This document shows positions 25,088 to 34,542 of a stretch of 64,000 nucleotides of DNA, piece by piece. The notes below the pieces were generated by a model. It was given only the letters and a program-made list of their open reading frames with translations, was not told where the DNA came from and did not search any database. Position 1 is the first letter of the stretch; every line of letters starts with the position of its first letter. Position numbers and translations under genes: made by a program. Source of the DNA: Neorhizobium sp. NCHU2750 (GTDB lineage Bacteria; Pseudomonadota; Alphaproteobacteria; Rhizobiales; Rhizobiaceae); assembly GCF_003597675.1 (NCBI RefSeq), contig NZ_CP030830.1:124001-188000 (forward strand), given 5' to 3'.

Positions 25088-26034
25088 GAGCGTTCACCTT
25101 CGAAAAGGCCGCCTCGGTCGAAGCTGCGGCACATGCAGTCATCGCAAATCCGAACGCCAAGTTCATCGCCGGCGGCACCAATCTCTTGGATCTGATGAAG
25201 CTCGAGATCGAAACGCCGACCCATCTGATCGATGTGAACGGCCTCTCGCTGGATACGATCGAAGCGACGCCGGAGGGTGGGCTGAAGATAGGCGCGCTTG
25301 TCCGCAATACGGATCTCGCCGCACATGAAGTCGTCAGGCGCGATTACGGCGTCCTGTCGCGGGCGCTTGTGGCCGGCGCTTCCGGCCAATTGCGCAACAA
25401 GGCGACGACGGCCGGCAATCTGCTGCAGCGGACCCGCTGTCCCTATTTTTATGACACGGCGCAACCCTGCAACAAGCGTCAGCCGGGGAGCGGCTGTTCT
25501 GCAATCGGCGGGATCACGCGCCAGCTCGGCGTCATCGGTACGAGCAAGGCCTGTATCGCTACCCATCCCAGCGATATGGCCGTGGCCATGCGGGCGCTGG
25601 ACGCGGAGATCGAGACGGTGAATGCGGCCGGCAAGGGCCGGACGATCCCGATCGCGGAGTTTCATCGTCTGCCGGAAGAGACGCCGCATATCGAAACGGT
25701 GCTCGAACAGGGCGAGATTATTACGGCCGTCACCCTTCCTCCGCCCGTGCGCGGCAAGCACATCTACCGGAAGGTCAGGGATCGGGCATCCTATGCCTTT
25801 GCGCTCGTCTCCGTGGCAGCGATAGTTGGAGAGGACGGCAAGGGCCGTGTCGCGCTTGGCGGCGTTGCCCCCAAGCCATGGCGCATTGAGGCGGCAGACG
25901 CCGCATTGCCGAAAGGCGCGCGAGAAACTGCCTCAGCCCTGATGGCAGGCGCCAAACCCACAGACGACAATCACTTCAAGATCGCGCTTGTCGAGCGGAC
26001 GCTTGCCGCGGTGCTGGAAGAGGCGAGGGGATAA
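25084..26034 (+). CDS. paoB: PaoB-type FAD subunit of periplasmic aldehyde oxidoreductase
   Basis: A 316-residue FAD-binding subunit of the xanthine dehydrogenase family. The FAD motif [15 protein letters not shown] lies near residues 27-41, and [21 protein letters not shown] follows. Cysteines in [22 protein letters not shown] supply the extra 4Fe-4S cluster known from E. coli PaoB. It overlaps paoA by ATGA and precedes paoC by 3 bases, so the three are one unit. Confidence 0.92.
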   Translation: MRAFTFEKAASVEAAAHAVIANPNAKFIAGGTNLLDLMKLEIETPTHLIDVNGLSLDTIEATPEGGLKIGALVRNTDLAAHEVVRRDYGVLSRALVAGASGQLRNKATTAGNLLQRTRCPYFYDTAQPCNKRQPGSGCSAIGGITRQLGVIGTSKACIATHPSDMAVAMRALDAEIETVNAAGKGRTIPIAEFHRLPEETPHIETVLEQGEIITAVTLPPPVRGKHIYRKVRDRASYAFALVSVAAIVGEDGKGRVALGGVAPKPWRIEAADAALPKGARETASALMAGAKPTDDNHFKIALVERTLAAVLEEARG

Positions 26035-26037
26035 GTC

Positions 26038-28242
26038 ATGAAATTCGAGACACCTGCAGGCATCAATCCGATCGACCAGATGAAGGTTGTCGGCCAGCCT
26101 ATCCACCGCATCGATGGCGAACTGAAGACCACCGGTCGCGCAATGTATGCCTATGAATGGCACGATCCCGACATAGGCTATGCCTATGGCTATCCTCTCG
26201 GTGCGACGATTGCGAAGGGCCGCATCCTTTCCATCGATACGAACGACGCCAAGGCCGCGCCCGGCGTCGTGGCAGTGGTCACGGCACTCGACATCGGCAA
26301 GCTCAAGCGCGGCTCGAAGAATGTCGCCAACCTGTTCGCCGGCGATCAGGTGCAGCATTATCATCAGGCCATCGGCATCGTCGTGGCAGAGACCTTCGAG
26401 GCTGCACGGGCCGCCGCGGCTCTGGTCAAGGTGGAATACGAGGTCGGCGCAGGCGCGTTCGATCTCGCGAGCGCAAAATCGACGGCAACAAAGCCCGAAG
26501 CGCAGGCCGGTTCGGAGCCGGATACGTCGGTCGGCGATTTCGACGGCGCGTTCCGGCAGGCGGCGGTAACGCTCGATGCCGTCTACACGACGCCTGACCA
26601 GGCACATTCGATGATGGAACCGTTCGCCTCGATCGCAGCCTGGAATGGTGACGAGCTGACGGTCTGGACATCCAGCCAGATGATCGACTGGTGGCGCGAG
26701 GATCTTGCCACGACGCTCGGCATGGATAAGCAGAAGATCCACCTGATGTCCCCCTTCATCGGCGGCGGTTTTGGTGGCAAGCTTTTCCTGCGGGCAGATA
26801 CGGTCCTTGCGGCCTTCGCGGCCAAGGCGGCAAGGCGACCGGTCAAGGTGGCGCTGCCGCGGCCATTTTTGGTCAATAACAGCACGCATCGACCGGCAAC
26901 GATCCAGCGCATCCGCATCGGGGCCGGGCGCGATGGAAAGATCACCGCGATCGGCCACGAAAGCTGGTCGGGCAATCTTCCCGGTGGCGATCTGGAAACG
27001 GCGGTGATGCAGACGCGGCTGCTCTATGCCGGGGCCAACCGGATGACCGCCATGCGGCTGGCGGAGCTCGATCTGCCGGAGGGCAATGCCATGCGCGCGC
27101 CCGGGGAAGCACCAGGCCTGATGGCGCTGGAAATCGCCATGGACGAGATGGCGGAAAAGCTTGGCATGGATCCGATCGCGTTTCGCGCCCTCAACGACAC
27201 GCAGGTCGATCCGGAGCACCCGAAACGCCCGTTCTCTCACCGCAACCTCATCGGTTGCATGCAGCTCGGTGCAGAAAAATTCGGCTGGAACAAACGCGGC
27301 AAGCCGGGGTCACGGAGGGAAGGCGGACTATTGATCGGTCTCGGCATGGCAGCGGCGTTCCGCAACAATCTCGTCCTGCCCTCTGGCGCTCGCGTCAGGC
27401 TTGACGACAAGGGCGACATCACGGTCGAGACCGACATGACGGATATCGGCACGGGCAGCTACACGATCATCGCCCAGACGGCAGCCGAGATGATGGGCGT
27501 CGCGATCGACAGGGTGGGCGTTCATCTGGGTGATTCCCGCTTTCCCGTCTCGGCCGGGTCCGGCGGCCAATTCGGTGCCAATTCGTCCACGTCGGGCGTC
27601 TATGCCGCCTGCGTCAAACTGCGGGAAGCGGTGATCAGGAAGCTCGGCTTCAATTCAGGGGACGTCGTCTTTGAAGACGGCCACGTCCGATCCGGCAACA
27701 GATCGGTTCCCTTGGCACAGGCCGCCGGGGCGGAGGGCCTTGTCGGAGAGGACACGATGGAATGGGGTGATCTCACCACGACGCACCAGCAGTCCACGTT
27801 CGGCGCACATTTCGTGGAGGTGGGCGTCGATGTGGCGACGGGCGAGACGCGGCTGCGGCGCATGCTGGCGGTCTGCGCTGCGGGTCGTATTCTCAATCCG
27901 ATCACGGCCCGCAGTCAGGTGATTGGAGCGATGACGATGGGCGCTGGTCTCGCGCTGTCTGAAGAACTTGCCGTCGACAGGCGGCGAGGCTTCTTCGTCA
28001 ATCACGATCTGGCGGGATACGAGGTCGCCGTCCATGCCGACATACCGCATCAGGACGTGATCTTCCTCGACGAGACAGACCCGATGTCATCGCCGATGAA
28101 GGCCAAGGGCATCGGTGAACTCGGCCTGTGTGGCGTCTCCGCCGCGATCGCCAATGCGATTCACAACGCCACGGGCATTCGTGTCAGGGATTATCCAATG
28201 ACACTGGACAAGCTGATCGATCGGTTGCCGGATGTTGCGTAA
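26038..28242 (+). CDS. paoC: PaoC-type molybdenum subunit of periplasmic aldehyde oxidoreductase
   Basis: A 734-residue molybdopterin subunit that oxidises aldehydes (often aromatic) to acids. Family motifs include SPFIGGGFGGKLFLRAD (about 240-256), EGNAMRAPGEAPGL (about 350), GQFGANSSTSGVYAAC and the catalytic Glu in KGIGELGLCG near residue 693. Maturation needs molybdenum cytosine dinucleotide and a PaoD/XdhC-type chaperone; none is encoded in the window. It is the last gene of the operon. Confidence 0.93.
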   Translation: MKFETPAGINPIDQMKVVGQPIHRIDGELKTTGRAMYAYEWHDPDIGYAYGYPLGATIAKGRILSIDTNDAKAAPGVVAVVTALDIGKLKRGSKNVANLFAGDQVQHYHQAIGIVVAETFEAARAAAALVKVEYEVGAGAFDLASAKSTATKPEAQAGSEPDTSVGDFDGAFRQAAVTLDAVYTTPDQAHSMMEPFASIAAWNGDELTVWTSSQMIDWWREDLATTLGMDKQKIHLMSPFIGGGFGGKLFLRADTVLAAFAAKAARRPVKVALPRPFLVNNSTHRPATIQRIRIGAGRDGKITAIGHESWSGNLPGGDLETAVMQTRLLYAGANRMTAMRLAELDLPEGNAMRAPGEAPGLMALEIAMDEMAEKLGMDPIAFRALNDTQVDPEHPKRPFSHRNLIGCMQLGAEKFGWNKRGKPGSRREGGLLIGLGMAAAFRNNLVLPSGARVRLDDKGDITVETDMTDIGTGSYTIIAQTAAEMMGVAIDRVGVHLGDSRFPVSAGSGGQFGANSSTSGVYAACVKLREAVIRKLGFNSGDVVFEDGHVRSGNRSVPLAQAAGAEGLVGEDTMEWGDLTTTHQQSTFGAHFVEVGVDVATGETRLRRMLAVCAAGRILNPITARSQVIGAMTMGAGLALSEELAVDRRRGFFVNHDLAGYEVAVHADIPHQDVIFLDETDPMSSPMKAKGIGELGLCGVSAAIANAIHNATGIRVRDYPMTLDKLIDRLPDVA

Positions 28243-28351
28243 CGGTGGCTTTAGGGAGTGGTGGATAGTCAGTTTGCCCAGTCCGGCCGGTCAAGTGACG
28301 CCCTCGCCTGGCAGATCGGAAACAGTTCCATGTCCCCGCGCCTTGGCGAGC

Positions 28352-28685
28352 TTATTCCCCAATCTCGACGTGGCGCAGCGCGCAAAGCAACGGGCCACCG
28401 ATCTCGCCGTCTGCCCCGAACATTTCGCGCTGTACACCGATGGCGATCGGCATGGCGATGCGCAGGCTGGCGAGGCCGGATGAGGTGATTTCCACCCTCT
28501 TTGCGGTGGCGGGTTCGCGGCATGGAACCCTTGTAATCATCGCCTTTGCCTCAAGGGCCTTTAGCATCAGCGATATCTGCCACTTTTTGCATGTCGGCGC
28601 CATGGGCGATCTCGGCCTGGGTTGGCTGCGACCCGTCCTGTGTGAGACATGCGACCATCGCCAGCGTCGTGAGTCTATGGCTCGC
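28352..28685 (-). pseudogene. Decayed MarR-family regulator
   Basis: On the minus strand one frame gives LTTLAMVACLTQDG and QPTQAEIAHGADMQKVADIA (about 28685-28555). The next frame continues with LMLKALEAKAMITRVP, TAKRVEITSSGLASLRIAMP and VQREMFGADGEIGG to a stop at 28352. Joined, this is the winged helix and C-terminal helix of a MarR regulator, interrupted by a frameshift near 28560 and lacking its N-terminal part. It may once have controlled paoABC or the adjacent operon. The remaining bases of the 28243-28948 gap hold no other supported gene. Confidence 0.7.
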
Positions 28686-28948
28686 TGGTAGCGGTGCATC
28701 ACCCGCCACAGGAAGAAGCAGACCGCATTCTCGGGCGCTCCCAGGGACACCTCGCGAAAAAAGCAGCGTAATCTGACGCGGATCATCGACCATCACGCCG
28801 GGATGCGGTGACCGATGCGCTGCGCGACTTCTATTCGGCGCAGATCGGTTGATCGGGGGAACAAGCCGGGCTTCCACGCTCTCCGGGCTTGGAAGCGACG
28901 CCTACGCATCCGAACCCATCCTTGCTCGCGTGAAAGGGACCCTTGTTT

Positions 28949-30226
28949 TCACGTTTTGTGGGCGTTTATGGTGGCCGCCGCCGGATGCATGCTATCGATC
29001 CCGCGTCTCTTGTCGATCCAGCGCATGACCGGCGTCACGGAGATACCGTGCACGACGATGGAAACCAGGATGATCAGAAACACAGTCGCCCACACGGTTG
29101 AAATTCCCTCGAAGGAGGCCGCTCCAGAAGCATAGGCAAGATAGTAGATCGAGCCTATGCCGCGAATGCCGAAGACACAGACGATCAGTTTTTCTGAGGC
29201 CGGGCGGTTGCAGCCAAGAAGCCCGATCCATCCGGTCAGGGGCCGGACTACGGCAATCACCAGAAACGCCACCGCAGCAATCCGCCAGTCAATATTCGAG
29301 AGCAACGTACCTTCCGCCAGGATGGAGCCGAAGCAGACCAGCAGGACCATTGTGCCCAGCCGTTCGATCTGCTCACCGAAGTCGTGCAGCTGACCATGAA
29401 AGTCGCTCTCTCGCTCGACACTGCGCAGCGTCAGGGCTGTGACAAATACGGCCACGAAACCGTAGCCGTGGACAAGTTCTGTCGCTCCGAAGGAACCGCA
29501 GGTGAAGCCCAAGGCGGCCAGCCCGTCGCCCGTCTTCGCGATCCGGCCTGTCTCCGGCACCTTGAAGGTCAGATAACCGAGAAGCTTCCCGGCAATCCAT
29601 CCAACCAGAACCCCCGTCGCAAGCTTCCAGACGACGTCGAGCGCGAGCCAGTGGCCGATCCACCCCGAAACAGATCCCTGGCCGGCAAGCGCGATGGCTG
29701 CCATGACGAACGGGAACGACAGCCCGTCGTTGAGGCCGGCCTCCGACGTCAGTGCAAAACGGATGTCGTCTTCCTCTCCAGTCTTGGGTGGCCCCACCTG
29801 CACGTCGGCAGCCAGGACAGGATCGGTCGGCGCAAGCGCCGCGCCCAACAGCAGTGAAGACGCTACGCCCAGGCCGAGAAGCCCCCAACCCAGAACTGCG
29901 ATGGCGGCGATGGAAAGCGGCATCGCTATGCCGAGCAGCCGCCAGGTTGTCATCCAACGCCGCCAGCCCAGAGGCCGATCGATCTTCAGCCCGGCGCCCA
30001 TCAAGGCGACGATGACGACGAACTCGGAGAGATGTTCCGTAACAGTCGCGTCTTGCAGCGGGTTCATATAGGGCAGGGGCGTAAACGGGGACAACGCGAG
30101 ACCAATGCCGATTGCCACACAGCAGATCGGCAAGGAGAGCGGCATCCGCCGCAAGGCCAGCGGAAGCCATGTCGTCAGCAGGACGACGACGCCGAAGATG
30201 AAAAGCGTGACGACGTAAGTGTTCAC
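28949..30226 (-). CDS. NhaP/CPA1-type cation:proton antiporter
   Basis: A 425-residue membrane protein with about 12-13 helices, starting at a GTG that overlaps the preceding stop (GTGA). Family features are SEFVVIVALMGAGLKIDRP, LGAALAPTDPVLAADVQVG (the conserved TDP), SEAGLNDGLSFPFV (the ND motif) and FGIRGIGSIYYLAYA. It exchanges Na+ or K+ for protons. It is the last gene of an operon with a catalase-like and an FdhF-like protein. Confidence 0.9.
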   Translation of the reverse strand: MNTYVVTLFIFGVVVLLTTWLPLALRRMPLSLPICCVAIGIGLALSPFTPLPYMNPLQDATVTEHLSEFVVIVALMGAGLKIDRPLGWRRWMTTWRLLGIAMPLSIAAIAVLGWGLLGLGVASSLLLGAALAPTDPVLAADVQVGPPKTGEEDDIRFALTSEAGLNDGLSFPFVMAAIALAGQGSVSGWIGHWLALDVVWKLATGVLVGWIAGKLLGYLTFKVPETGRIAKTGDGLAALGFTCGSFGATELVHGYGFVAVFVTALTLRSVERESDFHGQLHDFGEQIERLGTMVLLVCFGSILAEGTLLSNIDWRIAAVAFLVIAVVRPLTGWIGLLGCNRPASEKLIVCVFGIRGIGSIYYLAYASGAASFEGISTVWATVFLIILVSIVVHGISVTPVMRWIDKRRGIDSMHPAAATINAHKT

Positions 30227-32532
30227 CCAGGTCTTCTTTCCACTATGCGTCCCGCTTCGATCCGAACAGGAATAGCCTTGGAAGCCGGCGTCTTCGACAA
30301 TTCGTCGTGGTGGTCGATCGCATTCAGAACATTACATTCTGGATAGTAGGCGGCGATCGTGCCGCTTGGAAGATTGTGCGTCCTCACTTTGAGGCCACCA
30401 AGTTCCCGGCGCCTGCCGTCTTCGAAGTCGGCGACCAGTGTGACGCTCTCACCGTCAGTCAGGCCTGCTGCCTTGATGTCATGCTCGCACATCAGCACCA
30501 CGTCGCGGGTGCCTTCGATGCCACGGAAGCGATCGGAATAACCGTAGATCGTCGTATTGAACTGGTCGTTCGAGCGGATCGTCACGAGCCGGAAGCGACC
30601 GCTGGCATCCGCAAAGGAGAGGGCGTTGAGCTGAGCCGGCGTCGTGAAAACTGCCTTCTTCTGCGGCGTCTTCCATACCCGTTCATGCGCCGCGTTGCCA
30701 CGGTAAAAGCCGCCCGGCTGAAACATGCGCGCATTGTAGTCCTTGAAATCTTTCGGATAGCTGTATTCGATCAGGTCCCGGACGAGGCCGTAATCCCCGG
30801 TCCATTCGTCCCATTTCAGCTTCGGATGGGCAGCAATCGTCGCTTTGGCGATCCCGGCGACGATGGCCAGTTCACTCTTCAGCGCCTTCGATGCCGGCGT
30901 GCGTTTTCCGACACTTCCACTGATATGCGAAAAGCTGTCCTCCGTGGTGACGGACTGGTTTCCGCTTGCCTGGTTATCGATTTCGGTGCGTGACAGGCAG
31001 GGTAGGATATAGGCGGTCTTTGCCGGAAAAAGATGGCTGCGGTTAAGCTTGGTGGACACCATCACAGCAAGCTCCTGTTCAGCCCAGACCCGTTCCATCT
31101 CGTTCTGGTCGGGCACAGCCCGGACAAGGTTGCCGCCGAGGCTGATGAACGCCTTTATAGATCCATCCATCAATCCCTTGACGGCATCAACGATGGGCGT
31201 GCCGTCCTTGGTCGGCGGATCGAAGTCAAACAGTTCCTTCAGCTTGTCCATCGGAATGAGCTTGGTCTTTTCCGCGATGCCGACGGTACGCTGCCCCTGG
31301 ACGTTGGAATGGCCGCGTACCGGACAGCAGCCCGCTCCCTCGCGACCGATGTTTCCGCGCAGCATGAGGAGGTTCACGACCATTGCGACGTTGAGCGCGC
31401 CTTGGCTGTGCTGCGTCAGGCCCATCCCGTAGACGCCAATGACGTTCTTTGCGCGAATATAGATATCCCCCGCTGCTCGAAGGTCTGCTTCCTTCAGGCC
31501 ACTCTCACGCTCGATCTCAAACCAGCCCGTCGACCGGACCAGGTCGATGAACTGATCAAAACCGGTCGTATGTTCCTCAATGAACGCAATGTCGAGAACG
31601 CGGTCGCGCCCCTCGGCGACAGCCTGATCGTCAGCCTCAATCACATGCTTGCAGATGCCGAGGATCGCCGCGATGTCGCCGCCGGCCTGAACCTGATGGT
31701 ACTGATCGGAGATCTGGGTCTCGCGGCCGGTCAGCATGTCGATGGGGCTCTGCGGATTGACGAAGGAGATGAGGCCCTGCTCAAGGATCGGATTGAAGGT
31801 CACAATCCGCGCTCCGCGCTTCTTCGCCTCCTGCAAGGGGTGGAGGAAACGGGGGCTGTTTGAGCCGGGGTTCTGGCCGAAAAAGAAGAAAGCATCCGCC
31901 TTTTCGAGGTCGTCCCAGACCACGGTTCCGACGGGGGAGCCAATCACCTTCATGAGACCCACCGATGTCGTTTCGTGACACATGTTCGAACTCTGCGGCA
32001 GGTTGTTGTTGCCATAGAGCCGCGCAAGCAAGGCGTAGAGATAGGACGCTTCAAGACCGGCATGGCCGGAGGAGTAAAAGACAACGCTCTCCTTCTCCAG
32101 TCTGTTCAGGACTTTGGCGATGCCTTGGAAAGCCTCATCCCAGGTGACTTCGACATAGCGGTCCGTGCCGGCATCGTAGCGCATCGGATGTGTCAGACGG
32201 CCAGTCAGTTCCAAGTCTTGGTCCTTCCATCCGCGCAATTCCGACACCGTGTGATTGTGCCAGAAGTCCGGTGTGCAGCGATGCGAGGTCAGTTCCCACA
32301 GCGTCGCCTTCGCGCCGTTCTCACAGAACTCGAACGGATGGTAGTTCACCGGCTTGGGCCAGGCGCAGGAGACGCACATGAAGCCGCGCGGCTTGTTCTG
32401 ACGGGCAAGCGTCTCGATAGCAGCCGCCGTTGGCCAGCTTTCGCCGTATATGCGGGCTATCCCCTTAAGAGATCCCCATCCGCCGGACGGACCTTCGGCT
32501 TCAGGATTTTTGATAGTGTCGGCCATGACCAT
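30223..32532 (-). CDS. FdhF/YdeP-family molybdopterin oxidoreductase
   Basis: A 769-residue oxidoreductase of the YdeP class. A short N-terminal Cys motif (CVSCAWP, about 52-58) is followed by the molybdopterin domains: YSSGHAGLEASYLYALLARLYG, SSNMCHETTSVGL with a probable Mo-ligand Cys, FFFGQNPGSNSPR and the C-terminal dinucleotide-binding domain (LVTIRSNDQFNTTIYGYSD). Substrate unknown; YdeP is linked to acid resistance in E. coli. The ATG at 32532 has AAAGGAT 8 bases upstream; ATG 32526 is the alternative. It lies 66 bases after the catalase gene and overlaps the antiporter gene. Confidence 0.87.
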   Translation of the reverse strand: MVMADTIKNPEAEGPSGGWGSLKGIARIYGESWPTAAAIETLARQNKPRGFMCVSCAWPKPVNYHPFEFCENGAKATLWELTSHRCTPDFWHNHTVSELRGWKDQDLELTGRLTHPMRYDAGTDRYVEVTWDEAFQGIAKVLNRLEKESVVFYSSGHAGLEASYLYALLARLYGNNNLPQSSNMCHETTSVGLMKVIGSPVGTVVWDDLEKADAFFFFGQNPGSNSPRFLHPLQEAKKRGARIVTFNPILEQGLISFVNPQSPIDMLTGRETQISDQYHQVQAGGDIAAILGICKHVIEADDQAVAEGRDRVLDIAFIEEHTTGFDQFIDLVRSTGWFEIERESGLKEADLRAAGDIYIRAKNVIGVYGMGLTQHSQGALNVAMVVNLLMLRGNIGREGAGCCPVRGHSNVQGQRTVGIAEKTKLIPMDKLKELFDFDPPTKDGTPIVDAVKGLMDGSIKAFISLGGNLVRAVPDQNEMERVWAEQELAVMVSTKLNRSHLFPAKTAYILPCLSRTEIDNQASGNQSVTTEDSFSHISGSVGKRTPASKALKSELAIVAGIAKATIAAHPKLKWDEWTGDYGLVRDLIEYSYPKDFKDYNARMFQPGGFYRGNAAHERVWKTPQKKAVFTTPAQLNALSFADASGRFRLVTIRSNDQFNTTIYGYSDRFRGIEGTRDVVLMCEHDIKAAGLTDGESVTLVADFEDGRRRELGGLKVRTHNLPSGTIAAYYPECNVLNAIDHHDELSKTPASKAIPVRIEAGRIVERRPG

Positions 32533-32598
32533 GATCCTTTGAGGAGTTCGCGTGAATAAGGAAAGGCGCCGCTCATCAAGCGGCACCGTGGTCAGGCA

Positions 32599-33675
32599 TC
32601 AGGAAGTCGGCTCGTGGATTGGACAGCGATTGAAGCTTGCCCTAAACTTGGCCGAATGCGCATAGGTCGCCTTGCAGGCGCGGTTGATGTTGCCGAGCGG
32701 CTCATGCGCGGCAAGTCCGGTCCAGATACTGAAACGCATCGCCTCATCGACTTTCTGCACGTTTGCGTCAGACCAGCTATCCTGTGGCTCTGCACGCAAT
32801 GTGGCGACCGCCATGAAGGGCGCGTCATTCTCGTCCCACTGGGTTGTGGGATCTTCGATCGGCTGCTTTTCAAGATCGCGACAGAGCTGAACGCAGAATT
32901 CCCATTCACCGGCAAGATGCTGCATCTCTGCCTGCACCGCGTCGCGAATGGCGTCCGGCTGATCCTTCGTATCGATCTGCTTGCCGGTCAATGCGGTGAG
33001 ATCCCGATTGACAGGTCGGAGGCTGAACTTGGCGATATAATCGCCGTACCGGAATGGAGTGACGGTATAATAGGTCTGACCAAGCGGATCACCATCGGGC
33101 GCGCCGCCCAGAGACTGCACCGTCGGGCTGGATAGGCCGACAGTTTCGAGCGCGGTATTGATCCCTTGAAGCGCGTCGGACAAGACTTCCTTCGTACCTT
33201 CCATTCGGTCCGTCGTTTTGGCCAGCATCTTCAAGCTGCCGAGGAATTTCTTCGTGTTTTTAGCCTGGAAAACCGGGCTGTTGACCATGACGAAGTCCTG
33301 CGTCGATCCTTCCGCGTCGGGCAGTCGCCCGCCAGGGATATCGACCACCTTGAGCGCGAGGCCGCGCGGCAACGAGATGGCGTCGGGAAGAATGTCACCG
33401 GCATTTGTCGAGATGCGCATATAGGTTTTGTAGGTGCCTGGACGGGCGAACAGCCCCTGGGCAAGCTCGGGTGGCAGATCATCTTTGACCGTCATCGTCG
33501 CTTCCAAAATGCCGTGCGCCTTCGCGTGCACCGACCGCACCGCGTGCCCGTAGTCCTCGGCAGTCTTGTCGAGAATGATGTCGAAGGTCTCGTTCAGCTC
33601 GGCGATGGTCTTTTGTTCGTCTTCTTCCACGCTTTCGACCTCTGGCGTGTAGGGGACTGGCGGTTTGATCGGCAT
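32599..33675 (-). CDS. SrpA-like catalase-family heme protein
   Basis: A 358-residue protein of the catalase-related family that lacks the full catalase length. It has the distal-side pattern SVHAKAHGILEATMTV (about 48-63), FARPGTYKTYMRISTN and LALKVVDIPG, as in srpA-type proteins. No signal peptide is seen. It may have peroxidase or weak catalase activity. It heads the catalase/FdhF/NhaP operon. A GGAAC box lies upstream but its -10 is poor. Confidence 0.85.
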   Translation of the reverse strand: MPIKPPVPYTPEVESVEEDEQKTIAELNETFDIILDKTAEDYGHAVRSVHAKAHGILEATMTVKDDLPPELAQGLFARPGTYKTYMRISTNAGDILPDAISLPRGLALKVVDIPGGRLPDAEGSTQDFVMVNSPVFQAKNTKKFLGSLKMLAKTTDRMEGTKEVLSDALQGINTALETVGLSSPTVQSLGGAPDGDPLGQTYYTVTPFRYGDYIAKFSLRPVNRDLTALTGKQIDTKDQPDAIRDAVQAEMQHLAGEWEFCVQLCRDLEKQPIEDPTTQWDENDAPFMAVATLRAEPQDSWSDANVQKVDEAMRFSIWTGLAAHEPLGNINRACKATYAHSAKFRASFNRCPIHEPTS

Positions 33676-34031
33676 GAGAACTCCTTGCTAGCGGGAGATA
33701 GCCAAAGCGTTAAAAGACGTAGAAGTTCCTGCAAGCGATGCCTGGTCACGCGATAGTTTTCACCCGGCCGCGAGAGGACGTGGCCAGTGGCATGAGACCA
33801 TGCAAGGGAAAGCCTCGAACAGCCAAAACCAGTCAGGGTGGCAAACGGCGGGCTGAGACCCGACCGATGTAAAGGAAACAGGTCAGCTGGCTTTGGACGG
33901 CGGTGGTGCGTCGTCGAGTCATTTGTCTCGACTTTCTATATCACCGGTGGTTCAGGCCCTTCGGCGATGGATGACCGTAACCAGGCATGAGTTCCTATAA
34001 TGCGATGTTCCGGCGTCTCTCGGGTCGAAGA
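33676..34031. other. Gap upstream of the catalase operon
   Basis: No gene is supported in these 356 bases. Seen: GGAAC on the minus strand (33729-33725) with a poor -10 (GCTT after 16 bases), and a 6-bp inverted repeat GTCGAG/CTCGAC (about 33915-33934). The catalase promoter should lie here. Confidence 0.4.
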
Positions 34032-34370
34032 TCATGGCTGAGACTTGGTGCCGTCGGACCCATTAGATGGATTGGCGCCGCTCGGCAGTTGTCCAGGTTT
34101 GACAATGCGTGAATTGCCGGTGTCTGGTGCCGGCTCGATGATATCGCCGTCGCCCACCGGCGGGGCCTTGAGCTCGCCATTGCATTTATCAAGCTTATCC
34201 GAAAGGTCTGGCATCTTCTCAGCTTTCCGGTTTGCTTCGGACGATGAAGGTGGTCGCGCGGTGCAGTCGCTCTGTGCTGGCGTCTGAGCCGCAGCAGGTA
34301 ACTGGGCCAAGACGCTCACCAGTGACGTTGCTGCCAAGACGGCAATCCACGTTTTGGTTTTGTTTGTCAT
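34032..34370 (-). CDS. Small exported protein of unknown function
   Basis: A 112-residue protein with a clear signal peptide (about 1-28, ending PAAAQ). The mature part is hydrophilic and Pro/Asp/Ser-rich, with two Cys (SDCTARP and DKCNGEL) that may pair, and DGDIIEPAPDTGNSRIVKPG. I do not recognise a characterised family. The ATG at 34370 follows GAGGAGAG. A GGAAC-N16-GGTT stress promoter lies 20-45 bases upstream. Confidence 0.75.
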   Translation of the reverse strand: MTNKTKTWIAVLAATSLVSVLAQLPAAAQTPAQSDCTARPPSSSEANRKAEKMPDLSDKLDKCNGELKAPPVGDGDIIEPAPDTGNSRIVKPGQLPSGANPSNGSDGTKSQP

Positions 34371-34390
34371 CAGGCTCTCCTCTACGAAAC

Positions 34391-34415
34391 AACCCAATTG
34401 AGCCTGTGTCGTTCC
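34391..34415 (-). promoter_or_regulatory. EcfG-type promoter of the small exported protein
   Basis: Minus strand: GGAAC (34415-34411), 16 bases, GGTT (34394-34391), 20 bases before the ATG at 34370. One base off the CGTT form; the same variant occurs at 36386. Confidence 0.65.
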
Positions 34416-34508
34416 CTAATGTCCGAAACCATAGAAATGCGGATCGAAATGGCGTTCAAAGTGCCCCCAATCATATGAATACTGGCCCCATAGTGTTCGA
34501 TCATGGTT

Positions 34509-34533
34509 GGAACGTACCCTCCCAGGGATCGTT
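34509..34533 (+). promoter_or_regulatory. EcfG-type promoter of the flavin reductase gene
   Basis: GGAAC (34509-34513), 16 bases, CGTT (34530-34533): exact consensus. Transcription should start near 34540, almost at the ATG (34543). Confidence 0.75.
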
Positions 34534-34542
34534 TGCACCGCT

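Noticed and set aside
33705..33729. GGAAC-N16-GCTT upstream of the catalase-like gene as a stress promoter
   Set aside because: The -10 lacks the conserved GTT; left out of the promoter list.
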